A stretch of DNA of 64,000 nucleotides from positions 1,219,088 to 1,283,087 of the forward strand of contig BCIA01000005.1 of NCBI GenBank assembly GCA_001599815.1, given 5' to 3'. The notes beneath the pieces were generated by a model. That model was not told where the DNA came from. It did not search any database and worked only from the letters and a program-made list of their open reading frames with translations. The number at the start of each line of letters is the position of its first letter. Position 1 is the stretch's first letter. Below are positions 11,839-22,869 of this stretch, piece after piece. The stretch is from Furcasterigmium furcatum. Taxonomy: Eukaryota > Ascomycota > Sordariomycetes > Glomerellales > Plectosphaerellaceae. A program made the position numbers and the translations under genes.

Positions 11839-14373
11839 CTACCTCCGGTGATCCCGCCTCGCCTCCCTCTCGAACCGCCCCGCGGCCGCATCCGTAGCCT
11901 TCTTCTCTCCATGCCGCCCCTTCGTCTCCCTCTCCACGATCCCCACGGCCTCCTTGACAACATCCTCCCCCCTCCTCCACGTATACAGCCTCACCCCCTG
12001 CGCGTCCAGCACCTCCTCCGCCCTCTGCAGCCGCCTCTTCCACAGCTCGACCTTCCGATCCACAGCCGCCTGCTGCCCCTGCCCGCTGAGCGTCGGCGAC
12101 GCACCCGCCGACGCCGACGACGACGCCGTGGCCGTCCTGCGCGGCGGCAGCGGCTGGACCCCCGGGTACGACGACTGGCGCTGCTCCGGCGGCGGGAGCG
12201 GGTCAAAGTCCACGTCCTCGTTGCCCGAGGCCTGCCGGCTCGGCGGCCCAGACGGCGTATCCCTCCGGCGCGCGGGCGGCGGCGGCGGCGCGAAGGACTT
12301 GCCCCCCGCCGACGAGGTCCATGACGCGGGCGACCCGTCGCTCGCGCGGCTGGGTGGCCCGGCCGGCATGCGCGCGCTGCGGAGCAGGTCGTTGGCGCTG
12401 CTGTTGTTCGGCTGCACCGGCTTCCGCGACGGCGGGAGGGGCGGCGCGGCGAGGCCCTTCGAGTTGTGGCTCCGGGCCTGCGACGTGGTCCTGTCCTCGT
12501 CTGACGGCGCGCTGCGCAGGGCCGAGGGCTTCGCCGGCCTGGGAGGGGGCGGCTTACGCCCCGCCGAAAGGTCAGTCGTGCTCGCGGCCCGTCGCGGCTG
12601 GTCGATGTTGAGCTGCTGGAGCATCGACAGGTTGTCGAGCTTCGCCTCCTGCGGCTCGTCTGAAAAGTCGATCAGGTCGCCCATCACGGGCCCTGCCGTC
12701 TTGATCGCGCCCCTCGGGGGCAGGCCTGGGCGGTTGTGTGCCTCGTCGCTGGCGTCGCGGAACCTTGCTCCCTGGGCGCTCCCGGTGTCGAAGGACGAGC
12801 TGAAATATCCCGTCTCCTCGGGCGTCGTCACGTCTCTGATGAAGATGGCAATCACCCGACCGGGATGGTTCGTGGCAAGCTCGGTGTAGACCTCGAGGTC
12901 AGCCTCGCCGCTGTCACCGACGAGCAGGAACCTGCGCTCGGGGAAGTCTCGCAGCAGCCGGAACAGTGTGCTCCTCTTCCTCTCGGCGACGGGCTCGAAG
13001 ATGCCCTGCAGCATGCCGCTGTACTGCTTCAGATGGAGCGACCCTGGCGGCAGCCCGGCGATCATGAAGTAGCTCGCCAGCACGGGGAAGAGCTGCCACG
13101 GGCTGTTGGAGCAGTAGTGGATGCTGACGCCCATGTCGTGCATCTTTCCGTACCACTCCTTGACGCCGCCGATGGTGAGATCGTGCAGCTCGCGGACGAA
13201 CGTGTTGCGGAAGATCTCCTTGGCGCCATGTGAGATGTTGGATCGCTTGATTGTGTCGTCAATGTCGCTGATGAGACTGACGCCTCTGGGCTCGATGATC
13301 TTGACCTCCTGCGTCGTCGAGAGGTCCGAGTTAGCCAGCACCCGAACGTGCGTGGGCACGAATTCGAGCGCCGCCCGGAGGTTGAAATGACCAGCATCGT
13401 CCGTCTGGACCGTCCGTGATGCGGATTTGGAATCGTTGTAGAAGAAGATGGTGATGGCCTGCTGGACGAGCGGTGTCGTCATGAACGGGGCTATCCTCGC
13501 CATCAGGTTCGCGTTGGCCACAACCAGTTCAGCGTCTGACAGCTCGCTGGCGGTGGTGTACTGCTTGGCCGTCATTTTGGGCGAGCCCGGCACGGAGTTT
13601 ATGCTCGGCGGCCGGCTTGTTGTTTTGAAGCCTCCGGCGTAGCCGTCCGGAGGCTCGCTGTAGCCGCCATGATACGCGACCCTTTTCTCCTCCTGGCCCT
13701 TGGACTCGATCTCGGCCGCCTTCTTCGCGACCTGCTCCTGCTCTCTCCTGTCCTCGTTTGCTTCGTGCATCGCCAGGAAGCCTGACTCGCCGGCTCCCGG
13801 CCCCGCGGCCGTCTTGGGCGCCGGGATACCGCTGAGCTGTCGTGCGAGGCCGATGAGCATGCGGTTCCTCCTCGTCATAGGGCCCTTGTGCGGCGAGTAG
13901 ATCCATCCCCTGACGTCCACGTCCACAATAGCCCTCTCGTCCTCGTCCTTCTCCCACGCTCTCCTCCAGTAGTCCTCATCCTTGATGCTTCCCTGTGACG
14001 CCGCAGACGGCTGCTCCTGCACCTGGCTCCAATCCTGCTTGACGTGCCGCTTCGCATACGAAGGGAACAGAACCATCTGGTCGTCCCCCTGCACCGTGAT
14101 CGCCACGTCGGGGAAACTGCCCGGGATCGTCGTCTTCGCGTGCCCATCCTCGTGCTCGCCCGCACGTGGTATGTGCGAGTACCCCTCCCTGATCTCGTTC
14201 ACGGCCGTTGCGCCGGCCTTGTACACGTTATTCGCCATTGCGGCCAGCTTTTTCCGCCTGTACCCCCTCTCGCCCGCGTTCGGCTGCTGAAAGGTACCCG
14301 GGTCCGCGGCGCCATAGCTGTTGCCGCTGCCGCCGTAGCCTGCGCCCGCGCCGCCCCCGAAGCCAGGGAGCAT
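11839..14373 (-). CDS. app1: APP1-type phosphatidate phosphatase (actin patch protein)
   Basis: The ATG at 14373 gives 844 residues beginning MLPGFGGGAG, followed by a basic GYRRKKLAAM segment. The central APP1 (DUF2183) catalytic domain is clear: SDIDDTIK holds the DxDxT phosphatase motif, then HYCSNSPWQLFPVL, and FLLVGDSGEADLEVY supplies the acidic motif near the end of the domain. A long Pro/Ser/Arg-rich C-terminal tail follows, with PPPRPAKP and PPLPPSRKP SH3-ligand-like stretches, as expected for a protein recruited to cortical actin patches. The family converts phosphatidate to diacylglycerol with Mg2+. The same frame stays open for at least 550 nt upstream without any ATG, so the N-terminus may be longer through an upstream exon. 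The catalytic assignment is firm; the start is not. Confidence 0.88.
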   Translation of the reverse strand: MLPGFGGGAGAGYGGSGNSYGAADPGTFQQPNAGERGYRRKKLAAMANNVYKAGATAVNEIREGYSHIPRAGEHEDGHAKTTIPGSFPDVAITVQGDDQMVLFPSYAKRHVKQDWSQVQEQPSAASQGSIKDEDYWRRAWEKDEDERAIVDVDVRGWIYSPHKGPMTRRNRMLIGLARQLSGIPAPKTAAGPGAGESGFLAMHEANEDRREQEQVAKKAAEIESKGQEEKRVAYHGGYSEPPDGYAGGFKTTSRPPSINSVPGSPKMTAKQYTTASELSDAELVVANANLMARIAPFMTTPLVQQAITIFFYNDSKSASRTVQTDDAGHFNLRAALEFVPTHVRVLANSDLSTTQEVKIIEPRGVSLISDIDDTIKRSNISHGAKEIFRNTFVRELHDLTIGGVKEWYGKMHDMGVSIHYCSNSPWQLFPVLASYFMIAGLPPGSLHLKQYSGMLQGIFEPVAERKRSTLFRLLRDFPERRFLLVGDSGEADLEVYTELATNHPGRVIAIFIRDVTTPEETGYFSSSFDTGSAQGARFRDASDEAHNRPGLPPRGAIKTAGPVMGDLIDFSDEPQEAKLDNLSMLQQLNIDQPRRAASTTDLSAGRKPPPPRPAKPSALRSAPSDEDRTTSQARSHNSKGLAAPPLPPSRKPVQPNNSSANDLLRSARMPAGPPSRASDGSPASWTSSAGGKSFAPPPPPARRRDTPSGPPSRQASGNEDVDFDPLPPPEQRQSSYPGVQPLPPRRTATASSSASAGASPTLSGQGQQAAVDRKVELWKRRLQRAEEVLDAQGVRLYTWRRGEDVVKEAVGIVERETKGRHGEKKATDAAAGRFEREARRDHRR

Positions 14374-15613
14374 CTTGCCGCCGCTGCTGCCGCTCCGCAA
14401 GCCGATGCCTAGTGTGTTCGTGGTCGTGGGGCCTCCGCCTCCGCGGCCCCTCGCATGCCTGGACTGCCTGGACGCTGCGGCCGCCTGTGGCCCGAGGAGC
14501 AACCGCCGGCCCTGGCGGCGGACGATGTCGACGAGCCTGCGGCTCTCGAGGCGCTTCCGCTGGCGGGCGAGGATGTAGCGGTAGATGCGGGACTGGAGGC
14601 GCTGCTTGATGCGGGGGAGGGTGTCGAGGTGGAAGGCGAAGAGCTTCTCGCGGTAGAGGGTGCGCAGGGCCTGGGGGAAGAGGTATCGCAGGAGGCTCAG
14701 GCGGTGACGAGGGTGCGCGTGCGGGGGGCCGAGTCGCCAGCGTCGAAAGGGATTCGGCGCCAGTTTGCCTGTCGCAGCTTGCTTGCGCGTCGGTCGGGGT
14801 GCTTGGTGGTCGGGTGTCGGAGAAGGCCAAGGCTGTTGTGCCTGGCAGACGTGGAGGGTGAGCGGGAGGAGTTGTGGGAGGCGACTGCTTATATGCCAGG
14901 GCTTGTGGTTGCTGACGACGGCCAAGGTACAGTGGCCCTCAGAAAGTATTTGGAACAGCTGATGTACTGCGATTGGCGGAGGCTCCCCGAATTGGAAGGC
15001 CCACCTCAGCTGCTTTTTGGTGTCCGTATTGCTTTGAGATCAGGCGGTACCTCAGCAAACTCGTCTTCCAAATACTTATTATTGACTGGACTCTTGTCGG
15101 GTGCTACGGAGTACCAAGGCGGCAGTCGGAACACAGGTTGAGGTGTCAGCTTTTCGCTTGTCGACTCGACCGTGAGATGGAGGGAATGCCAGGACGTTTT
15201 CTCGAGACGGGATGGATGACGGCGTCTTCTGACCTCGGCGAAGCTTACAGATGATGGACGATCGCCGCAAAGTGATGGAGGCACATGATCTGGCGGGTCA
15301 GTGAGGGCATCGAGCTGCCATGTCTTGTCGAGGTTGAGCCGCATTCCCCACGGGACCAGCTGTCGAGAAGCTCGTGATAGGGCCCGATCAAGTGGCGCTA
15401 CCGGGTGTTAGCACGCGCGGGGGTTACGTCACCCCCTGGAGGTGCTAAATTTACAGTGACAGGCCTGAATAGCTTCATCCTGGAGTCAAGTGCCCTTAGA
15501 GACACCCGCGACAGACATGACGGATACTCCCGACATCACGGAGAAACACAGACTAATGCATGCCTTAGCTCTCTTGGTATCATTCATCCCCTGACTTTTA
15601 CACAGCCGCCGCC
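14374..15613. other. upstream region of app1, with ATG-less coding-like extension
   Basis: From 14374 to about 14940 the minus strand stays open in the app1 frame and reads like protein (LSLLRYLFPQALRTLYREK), but no ATG occurs on that strand until about 15286. Further up, an ATG at 15344 opens 32 codons that end exactly at a GTAAGC donor (15248), a candidate first exon. Otherwise this is the promoter interval between app1 and the 3' end of DRS1. Confidence 0.45.
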
Positions 15614-18024
15614 CTACCGCCGCCCTGCACCCGCTCTGCCGCCTCCCCTGACCTTGCCCTTGCCGCCCCTCGTCGGCGCTTTCATCTTCTTCGCCTTGGG
15701 CTTCCTCACGTCCAGTACGGCTCCCTTGCCATCTCGCTCGGCCCGGCCCTTCTTCCATCCCATGCCCGCCGCCCCCTCTTTCCGCTGCGTCTTGGCGTCC
15801 AGCTTCTTCTTGTCCTTGTTGCTCAGCTTGCCGGCGCCCTTCTTCTTCATGCCCTCCTTGTCGCCGTTGAGCTCCGACTTGCCCGCCTCCTTTGCCGCCT
15901 TCTTGTCCTTCTCGCTCTCGAACCAGGTCCTGCGCGGCCGCGACTTGATCTCGTCCTCGTATCGGATCATGTTCTCGCCCTTCTTGACCTGCATCTCCAC
16001 GTTGGCCAGCTGCCGCTCCTCCTTCTCCTCCTGGATGATCTCCTCGATCTCCTCCTCCATGTCGTCCACCTTGGACTGCCACATGTCCGCCTCGGCGCCC
16101 TCGATCACCCGGCTCATGATCTTGGCCCCTTGCGCCTTGCCCGCCTTGACTGCAGACTTGACAACCTTGCGATCAGGCTCGGCGGCGAGTGTGATGGCCG
16201 TACCGCTGCGGCCGGCGCGGGCCGTACGACCGACTCTGTGCACGTAGATCTCGAGGCTCTGGGGCGCTTCGTAGTTGATGACGGTGTCGATGCCCTTGAT
16301 GTCGAGACCACGGGAAGCGAGATCGGTGGCAAGGAGGTAAGACACCTTGCCGTCTCGGAAGTCCTCCACGCTTTGAATTCTCTGTGATGACATGTCAGTA
16401 AAGATTCCGAGGCTGCAATGAACAGGTGACATACCTGAGTCTGGTTCATGCTACCGTGGAGCTCGGCGCAAGACAGGCCGAGCAGGCCGAAGACGATGCG
16501 GGCCTTGTGAGCGTCCTTCTTCTGTCGGAAGAAGATGATGACCCGCTCCGTGTACAGCTTCTTGCAGATGTACAGCAGGTATCCCATCCTCTTGTCCTCA
16601 CGCCCGGGGCGCAGTCGCACAAACTCCTGCGCCAGGGTGACGACCGTCTTCTTCTGCGAGTCCACCATGATCCTGGCCGGGGTGTTCATGCCCACGCGGA
16701 TCAGCCTGTCGACCGAGGAGGTCATGGTCGCGGAGAAGAGCATGGTCTGGCGAGACTTGGGCAGCGCCTCGAGAATCTCGTTCAGCTCGTCGGCGAATCC
16801 GTCCTCCAGCATGCGGTCGGCTTCGTCGAGGACCATAATCTCAACGCCGTCCACCCCAAAGCTGGCCGAGTTGCGCATGTGGTCGATGAAACGACCGGGC
16901 GTGGCAATGATGACATCCGGCCGCAGCTTCAGCTCCGCCTCCTGGACCTTCAGACTCAGACCACCGACGGCCAGGGAGAACTTGATATCGGTGAAGGCGG
17001 CCAGCTTGATGGCAACAGCGTGGCACTGGATGGCCAGCTCACGCGTGGGCGTCAGGATGATCACACGGCTCGTGGGGACCTTCTTCGGCCTGTACAGCAG
17101 ACGCTCGAGGATAGGCACGATGAAGGCACCCGTCTTTCCGGAACCAGTCACGGCGCCACCGACCAGATCCTTACCCATCAGGGCAATAGGAATGGTCTTG
17201 CTCTGGATAGGGGTGGGTTTCGAGAAGCCGACACTGGCCAGACCCCTGAGGATCGGCCGGGACAAGGACATGCCCTGGAAGGTCGATTTGATGTTCTGTT
17301 TGCCAGGCTTTGCAACTTCCTCCGGCGCGAAGAAAGCGTCCCGCTTTGCTTGCTCTTCGGGGTCCTCTTCGTCGTCGTCATCCGACCCATGGCCGTCCTC
17401 GGGATGGGCCTCGGGTGTTGCAACCGAATCGTCATCTGAAGCAGCGTCGTCGTCGTCGTCTTGTGCGTCTCCGTCGGCTTCCTCATCCTCGGAGTCGTCT
17501 TCGTCGTCGTTCTCAGCGGCCATACCAAAGGCATCGTCCGCCAGCACGCCGTCCTCGTCGTCGTCAAGGTCGAGCTCCGCGTCGCCCGCCTCTTCTTCCG
17601 CAGCTTCTTCGGCCGGCTTTTCCTCTCCATCAGGCCCCTCCTTCTTCTTGTTTAGTCGTCGCTGAATAATGTCGTCCAGATCGACGCCCTTCTTCTCGAC
17701 ATGTATTCCAGGCCTTGCGCCGTCGAATCCCCAGCCCTCGAAGTCGGCGTCGCCGAATTCCTGGGCACCCTCTTGCAGGAACTCAAAATCCGAGTCCATA
17801 GCACCATCGTCCTCATCGTTGTTCCCCCAGATACCCTCGGGGGCCTCATCTTCGGATTCTTCGGTCTTGCGCTTCGACTTGGCGCCCTTGGCCTTCGCGG
17901 TTTTGGCCTTCTTCTTTGGTGGCGGGGCGGAGGGCTTTTCCTCTTCGGAAATCTCGCCCTCGTGGTCGGAAAGGGTGAAGACGAAGTCGTCGTCGACCGT
18001 CTTTCTTTTCTGTGCAGGAGCCAT
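15614..18024 (-). CDS. DRS1: ATP-dependent RNA helicase DRS1 (DEAD-box)
   Basis: Exons are 16435..18024 and 15614..16381, with a 53-nt intron (GTATGT...CACAG) in phase 0. The product is 785 residues, close to yeast Drs1. A lysine-rich start and long Asp/Glu-rich N-terminal region (about 140-230) precede the helicase core. Motifs are: Q motif with PTPIQ (270-274), Walker A TGSGKT (about 293-298), PTREL (326-330), TPGR (375-378), DEAD (400-403), SAT (431-433), and motif VI HRVGRTARAG (578-587). The C-terminus is a basic coiled-coil tail (KEAGKSEL, KKLDAKTQRK) usual for the family. Drs1 acts in the nucleolus in 60S ribosomal subunit assembly and 27S pre-rRNA processing. The assignment follows from motif order plus both charged tails. 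Confidence 0.95.
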
Positions 18025-19762
18025 CGTGGGTGGTGGTTCAATGGTCCGTCGAGAGAGGAGGTGTGCAAGTCGTCGGATCGCTCGCTGGTGCTAGTCCAAG
18101 CTGCCCGCCAATTCTCCCAGAAATTTTTCCTGCCAGAGCAAGGGTCACTATTTTCTGCCGCTTCTGGTGGCATTGGCGGTGAGCGGGTGGATCTGCACTC
18201 GACTGATAAGTGGACTTATCGGAGGTCACGTGTGGTGTCCAGGCGGTCACTGCCCCTGAACACCAACCGGCGATTTGCGAATATAGGAGAACATCAGCCC
18301 AGGGGCGAGGCACTATTTACGAATGTTTAATGTGGGGATTCACTTTCCAGGGCCTTTAAAATGACCGAAACACAACCCAGTTTAGGTAGAAAACATCTGT
18401 TGTGCGGCGACTGAACTCACGCACGCCTGAAGTGAATACATCCTCTGTTTTAATGTGATGGCGCACCGGACATCAGACGCGACTCCCGTGACTGCAGGTT
18501 CTTAGCGAACCTGCTAGCCTGGATAGGGATCTCTTCTTAAGCCTACAATGAATCGTGTAGACCTCTGCATCACAACCTAGACGTTCAGTCTCAAGACATC
18601 GCGAATAGCCTCAGACCAACGCCACGTCGCCAACATCAAGCTGACTTGCGAGGTGTACCCTACGGCGTGGTTCCAGCCTCCTAATCGTCATTCTGTGGTT
18701 TGGCGGCTGTCGCAAGATGGCCATGAAACTTGTGGAGACTCACTGCTCTCGTTCGTGTTGACTGACGCCCAGAGCCCGGGGTCGTTGCGCCCTCGTCGAT
18801 GCTTATACCGCGATGCGCTTGTCAGATCGCGCAAGAGGGGATATGCCGGCCGCTTGTGGCCCTGGGCCATCTCGAAGGTGGTACAGGCGAAGCAGGTTCG
18901 CCCACTGGAACAGACCCATCAGGTAGGTAGCTTCGAAGAAGGCTTTCCTCGACATGGCCACGGTCAAATCCACAAGGTCGAAAAAGAATGAGAAGAAGCG
19001 TGCCAAGTAGCTAAATACTCCCAACAATGCTGAGATGAGGATGTCGGATGGGGACAACTGGTCATGGGCAGATCGGTGACCCCTGATTCCTTCAGCCAGC
19101 TCTGACCCTGCTCGGCGGGCGGGCATTACGTGGAAGGGCGCCTCGTCGAAAGAAAGACAGAAGAAGGGCATGGAGTCTCTGGCTTTTCAATAGATATCTG
19201 ATCGCCGCTTGACTTGCATGATTGTGAGAGACCGCCTTCCCAGTTGCCGTTGTAATGTGAGGGGCATGTTTGTGGTGTCGGGACTCCGTACTTGCTGCCA
19301 CAGTCCTGCGTGGCCCCCATTGGGTCTGAAAGCAGCAAAAGAGACTTGAGAAGATCTGAATGAGAGGCAAGTCCTATGTTAAGGTACCTAGAAGTCAGGT
19401 TTGTTTTGAGAACGATCCGTTGTAGGAGTCTGTTTTGAGGTTCGTTGTGGCTAACAGAGGCAAAGCCACTCGGTTGTGGCGCCCAGTCTTCTCATCTCAT
19501 CCACGGCAGGTACCGATTCACCCCCACCAGGTTGATTGGACGACCGCGACTGTTGCCACAATTTTGGTCCCTTTCTTTCGCAACAGAGAGAGCAACAAGG
19601 AAGCCTTTCCACCTCCAAACCCAACCCGCGAACCGTGCCTCCTTCAACGCACCCTTCCAGGTCGTGTCGCATTGCAGCGTTTGCTTTCCTCATCCTACGG
19701 TCCACTTTACGTCCTTTCGCGCAACTTCTCTTCCACATCAGACCCTCCAAAACACCGCCACG
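18025..19762. other. divergent intergenic region, DRS1 / EB1
   Basis: 1.7 kb between two divergent starts. A Cys-containing minus-strand frame at 19126-19338 (70 codons) lacks a signal peptide or clear exons and was not accepted. The CT-rich stretch before 19763 is a typical fungal leader. Confidence 0.5.
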
Positions 19763-20720
19763 ATGGGCGAGTCCAGGTACGGATTTGACCAACTACCCCG
19801 CGCAGCACGCACTCCGACTGCGTGCGCTCGCGCTCTTTCGCGTCATCGAGGAGAAGCTGATGTTTGGTGTCTCCTTACAGGCAAGAACTCATTACATGGC
19901 TGAACAGCCTCCTTCAGCTCAACATCACCAAGGTTGAGCAGTGCGGCACCGGGTAAGTCGACTCCGTTGTTCCCACACTGGCAGCGGCTGGCTGACCACG
20001 ACCGCTACACAGCGCCGCGCTTTGCCAGGTCTTCGACAGCATCTTCCTCGACATCCCCATGTCCCGCGTCAAGTTCAACGTCAACAGCGAGTATGCATAC
20101 ATCCAGAACTTCAAGGTGCTTCAGAGTAAGCCGCACTCCCCCAGCCCAGCGTCCTGACGCTTCAGACTCCCCTCTGACCCGCACCTGCAGATACCTTCGC
20201 CAGGCATCAGATCGACAAGCCCATCCCCGTCGAGGGGCTCGTCAAGTGCAAGATGCAGGACAACCTCGAGTTCCTCCAGTGGACCAAGAAGTTCTGGGAC
20301 CTCAACTTCCCCGACCACGAGTACGACGCCGTCAGCCGGAGGAAGGGCGGCAACCTGCCTGTCGGCGGTGCCGCCCGTGTTTCTGCTGGCACCGGCGCCG
20401 CTGCCCGCCGAGGTGGCGGCACCACGCCCACGACCGGTCCTCGCGTCGCCAAGGCCGCTGTCGGCCCCGGCACCGCGGCCCTGCAGAACGAGAACGCCAC
20501 CCTGAAGGAGACGGTCGTTGGTTTGGAGAGGGAGCGTGACTTCTACTTTAGTAAGCTGCGGGACATCGAGCTCCTGGTCCAACAGGCCGTGGAGGATGAT
20601 CCCCAGCTGGAGAAGCAGGAGGACGGACTCGTCAAGCAGATCCAGCTGATCCTCTACTCGACCGAGGAGGGCTTCGAGATCCCCGCCGAGGACCAGGTCG
20701 ACGACCAGGAGACCTTCTAA
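19763..20720 (+). CDS. bim1: EB1-family microtubule plus-end protein (Bim1/Mal3)
   Basis: Four exons: 19763..19776, 19881..19952, 20013..20125 and 20191..20720 (introns 104, 60 and 65 nt, all GT-AG). The first exon has only 14 nt, so ab initio gene finders may miss it. The product is 242 residues. The calponin-homology domain spans about 1-105 (ELITWLNSLL, KFNVNSEYAYIQNFKVLQ, LVKCKMQDNLEFLQW). A Gly/Thr/Arg-rich linker follows (115-160). The EB1 C-terminal dimerisation domain is at about 165-230, with the hallmark ERDFYFSKLRDIE. The chain ends QETF, an acidic-aromatic tail of the kind CAP-Gly proteins bind. It tracks growing microtubule ends and affects spindle, nuclear and polar growth dynamics. 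Confidence 0.97.
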
Positions 20721-21741
20721 GCGGTCCGGACGAGCCGCCACGGTGGCGCACACGGGGAGGAGGCGCACGAGATGGTTGTTCGGTACATGGCGGTGTGCGA
20801 GAGTCCAAAAGGGCTGAGAGGATGAACCCAGCCCGTATACCCCGAGGGGATCTCATGCGACCACTTTGGAGGGCTGACCTCCTGGCGCAGAGTACATATC
20901 CCTCTTAATGAGCCTCATGATAGAGAAAAGACGTCTTGACACTGCCATCTGTGGTCCCCTCAAAGGTGAACGCTCTGATATCCTAGCTTTCGGGGCCTGA
21001 TGCTTCAAGCCAGGCAAGCCATCCCGGCATCGCGAGATTTTGCCGGGGCGGATGGGGCTTGGTCAGTCGGCTCAAACTGGCTGGCTGTTTGTTTGTTTTG
21101 CGCCACGCTCAGCTTCACCAAATACGTTCACGAGTCAGTTGGCCCCAGCGTCGTTCCACCAGGGTGATCAGGGTGACGAAGGCCTGCAGCACAGGAGAAG
21201 CCCACACGTTGTACATAGGTATTTTTCAATTTCCAGTATTTGCAGCGTGTCTGTTTGTCTCCATTTGCCAACCAGACAGCTCCTGCCGCGTGAACAAAAT
21301 CACCACCCCTTGGCCGCTCATCGAAGCGCCCTGAAGTCTTCGGGCTGGACTCCTCCATGTTTGGGGAACCCCAGCGTCAGTGGCTGATTCGTCCCAGCCA
21401 GACGGGACACTTCTGTTCGACTGCCAATGGCTGCTGCATGCGGCTGACCCACCCAAGTTCTCCAACGACGGCCGGACCTTCAGGCGCCTGCACGGGGCTG
21501 TCTGGTGCCTTAAAGCTCACGGGACCCCGAAACAGGTGCGTCGGCCTTTTAGTCGTCGTCATACCCTCCGTCCACCGGACATCACCAATTCCCCATCCTG
21601 CGAATTCGACTCCCAACATCTCGAAGAGAACTCCCAAGTGATACGAAGAGAACCGGAATCTCCTAACCCCAGAATACCTTGTTCGCCAGTCCACAGCCCC
21701 CCCAAAAGGTCACACGCGAGCTGGCAGGCCACCCCGTCAAG
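20721..21741. other. intergenic between EB1 and Vam7 genes
   Basis: 1 kb holding the EB1 3' end and the Vam7 promoter and leader. An in-frame ATG at 21679 would add 21 residues to Vam7; I prefer 21742. Nothing else is seen. Confidence 0.5.
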
Positions 21742-22869
21742 ATGCCGCCACCGGCCGAGATATCTATTCCGTCGACGATCGTCTCCTCGGGAGAATCCAA
21801 ACCCTACACCCTCTACAACATCACCCTCCGCCTGCCATTACGCTCCTTCGTCGTCCAGAAGCGCTACTCCGACTTCGCTACCCTCCATGCCTCGATGACC
21901 TCGGACGTGGGCTCACCACCGCCCGCCCCCCTCCCGGGCAAGAGCTGGTTCACATCCACCATCAAGTCAGCCGAGCTCACCGAAGCCCGCCGCCGCGGCC
22001 TCGAGACCTACCTGCGCACGATCGCAGAGTCCCCCGACCGCCGCTGGCGCGACACGCCCGCCTGGCGCGCCTTCCTCAACCTCCCCTCCGCCGGCTCGAC
22101 CAACAACTCGGCCGCGTCAGCCCACGGCCTCGCGCCCACGGGCTCCCCCGCCGCCTCCGCCGTCGGCTCGGACCCGACAACCTGGCTCGACCTCCACCGC
22201 GAGCTGAAGACCACCCTCCACGACGCCCGCCTCGCCCTCTCCCGCCGCGACGCCGCCGCAGACTCCTCCAACGCCTCCGCAGCAGCCGAGTCCGGCGCCG
22301 CCGCCAAGCGCGCCCTCGTCAAGGCCGGCGGCATGATATCGACCCTCTCAGACGGCCTGCGCCGCATGCACGAGTCCGGCCGCCTCGGGGACGGCGAGAT
22401 CCGGCGCCGCCGCGACCTCGTCTCCTCCGCCCGCGTCGAGCGCGACGGCCTCGAGCGCCTAAGCACGTCACTCTCTCCCGCGCTGCAGCAGATCCAGGGC
22501 GGCGCGGCGGCAGCGGGCGGCCGCGAGGGCTGGGCGAGCTCGAGCGACAAGGCGGCCCTGCTGGGCGGTGCGTCGTCGGGAAGGGCGCCGCGCGCGGGCG
22601 GCAGGGTTCTGGGGGCGCCGCTGCCTGAGACGGAGCGGACGCGGGAGCTGGACAACGAGGACGTGGCGCTGCTGCAGCGGCAGATGATGAGCGAGCAGGA
22701 CGAGCAGGTCGATGCGCTGGCGGCGATCGTGAGGCGGCAGAAGGAGATGGGGCTGAAGATCAATGACGAGATCGAGGCGCACACGGAGATGCTGGACCGC
22801 ATGAACGAGGACGCCGACCGGGTCGGGGGCAAGATGCGCGTGGCGAAGAACCGGATGAAGAACCTGTGA
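21742..22869 (+). CDS. vam7: Vam7-like vacuolar SNARE (PX + SNARE domain)
   Basis: A single exon of 375 residues from the ATG at 21742. An N-terminal PX domain covers about 6-115: RYSDF (41-45) carries the basic and aromatic residues of the PI3P pocket, and RRRGLETYL with the following helix completes it. A Ser/Ala-rich variable middle with predicted helices follows. The last ~65 residues are a t-SNARE (Qc) coiled coil (LLQRQMMSEQDEQVDALA ... MLDRMNEDADRVGGKM), with no TM anchor, as in yeast Vam7. The protein is recruited to vacuolar membranes by PI3P and joins the Vam3/Vti1/Nyv1 SNARE complex with HOPS for homotypic vacuole fusion. A 21-residue longer start at 21679 is possible but adds no PX sequence. 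Confidence 0.93.
   Translation: MPPPAEISIPSTIVSSGESKPYTLYNITLRLPLRSFVVQKRYSDFATLHASMTSDVGSPPPAPLPGKSWFTSTIKSAELTEARRRGLETYLRTIAESPDRRWRDTPAWRAFLNLPSAGSTNNSAASAHGLAPTGSPAASAVGSDPTTWLDLHRELKTTLHDARLALSRRDAAADSSNASAAAESGAAAKRALVKAGGMISTLSDGLRRMHESGRLGDGEIRRRRDLVSSARVERDGLERLSTSLSPALQQIQGGAAAAGGREGWASSSDKAALLGGASSGRAPRAGGRVLGAPLPETERTRELDNEDVALLQRQMMSEQDEQVDALAAIVRRQKEMGLKINDEIEAHTEMLDRMNEDADRVGGKMRVAKNRMKNL

Noticed and set aside
16426..17665. Two long plus-strand frames opposite DRS1
   Set aside because: Shadows of the acidic-rich helicase gene (poly-Ser opposite poly-Asp/Glu); no independent evidence.
19126..19338. 70-codon minus-strand frame with several Cys, resembling a small secreted protein
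   Set aside because: No signal peptide, no convincing upstream exon with an ATG, and the frame degenerates after the Cys-rich part.
21679..21741. Earlier ATG for Vam7
   Set aside because: It adds 21 residues without PX homology; the ATG at 21742 is followed directly by the PX domain.
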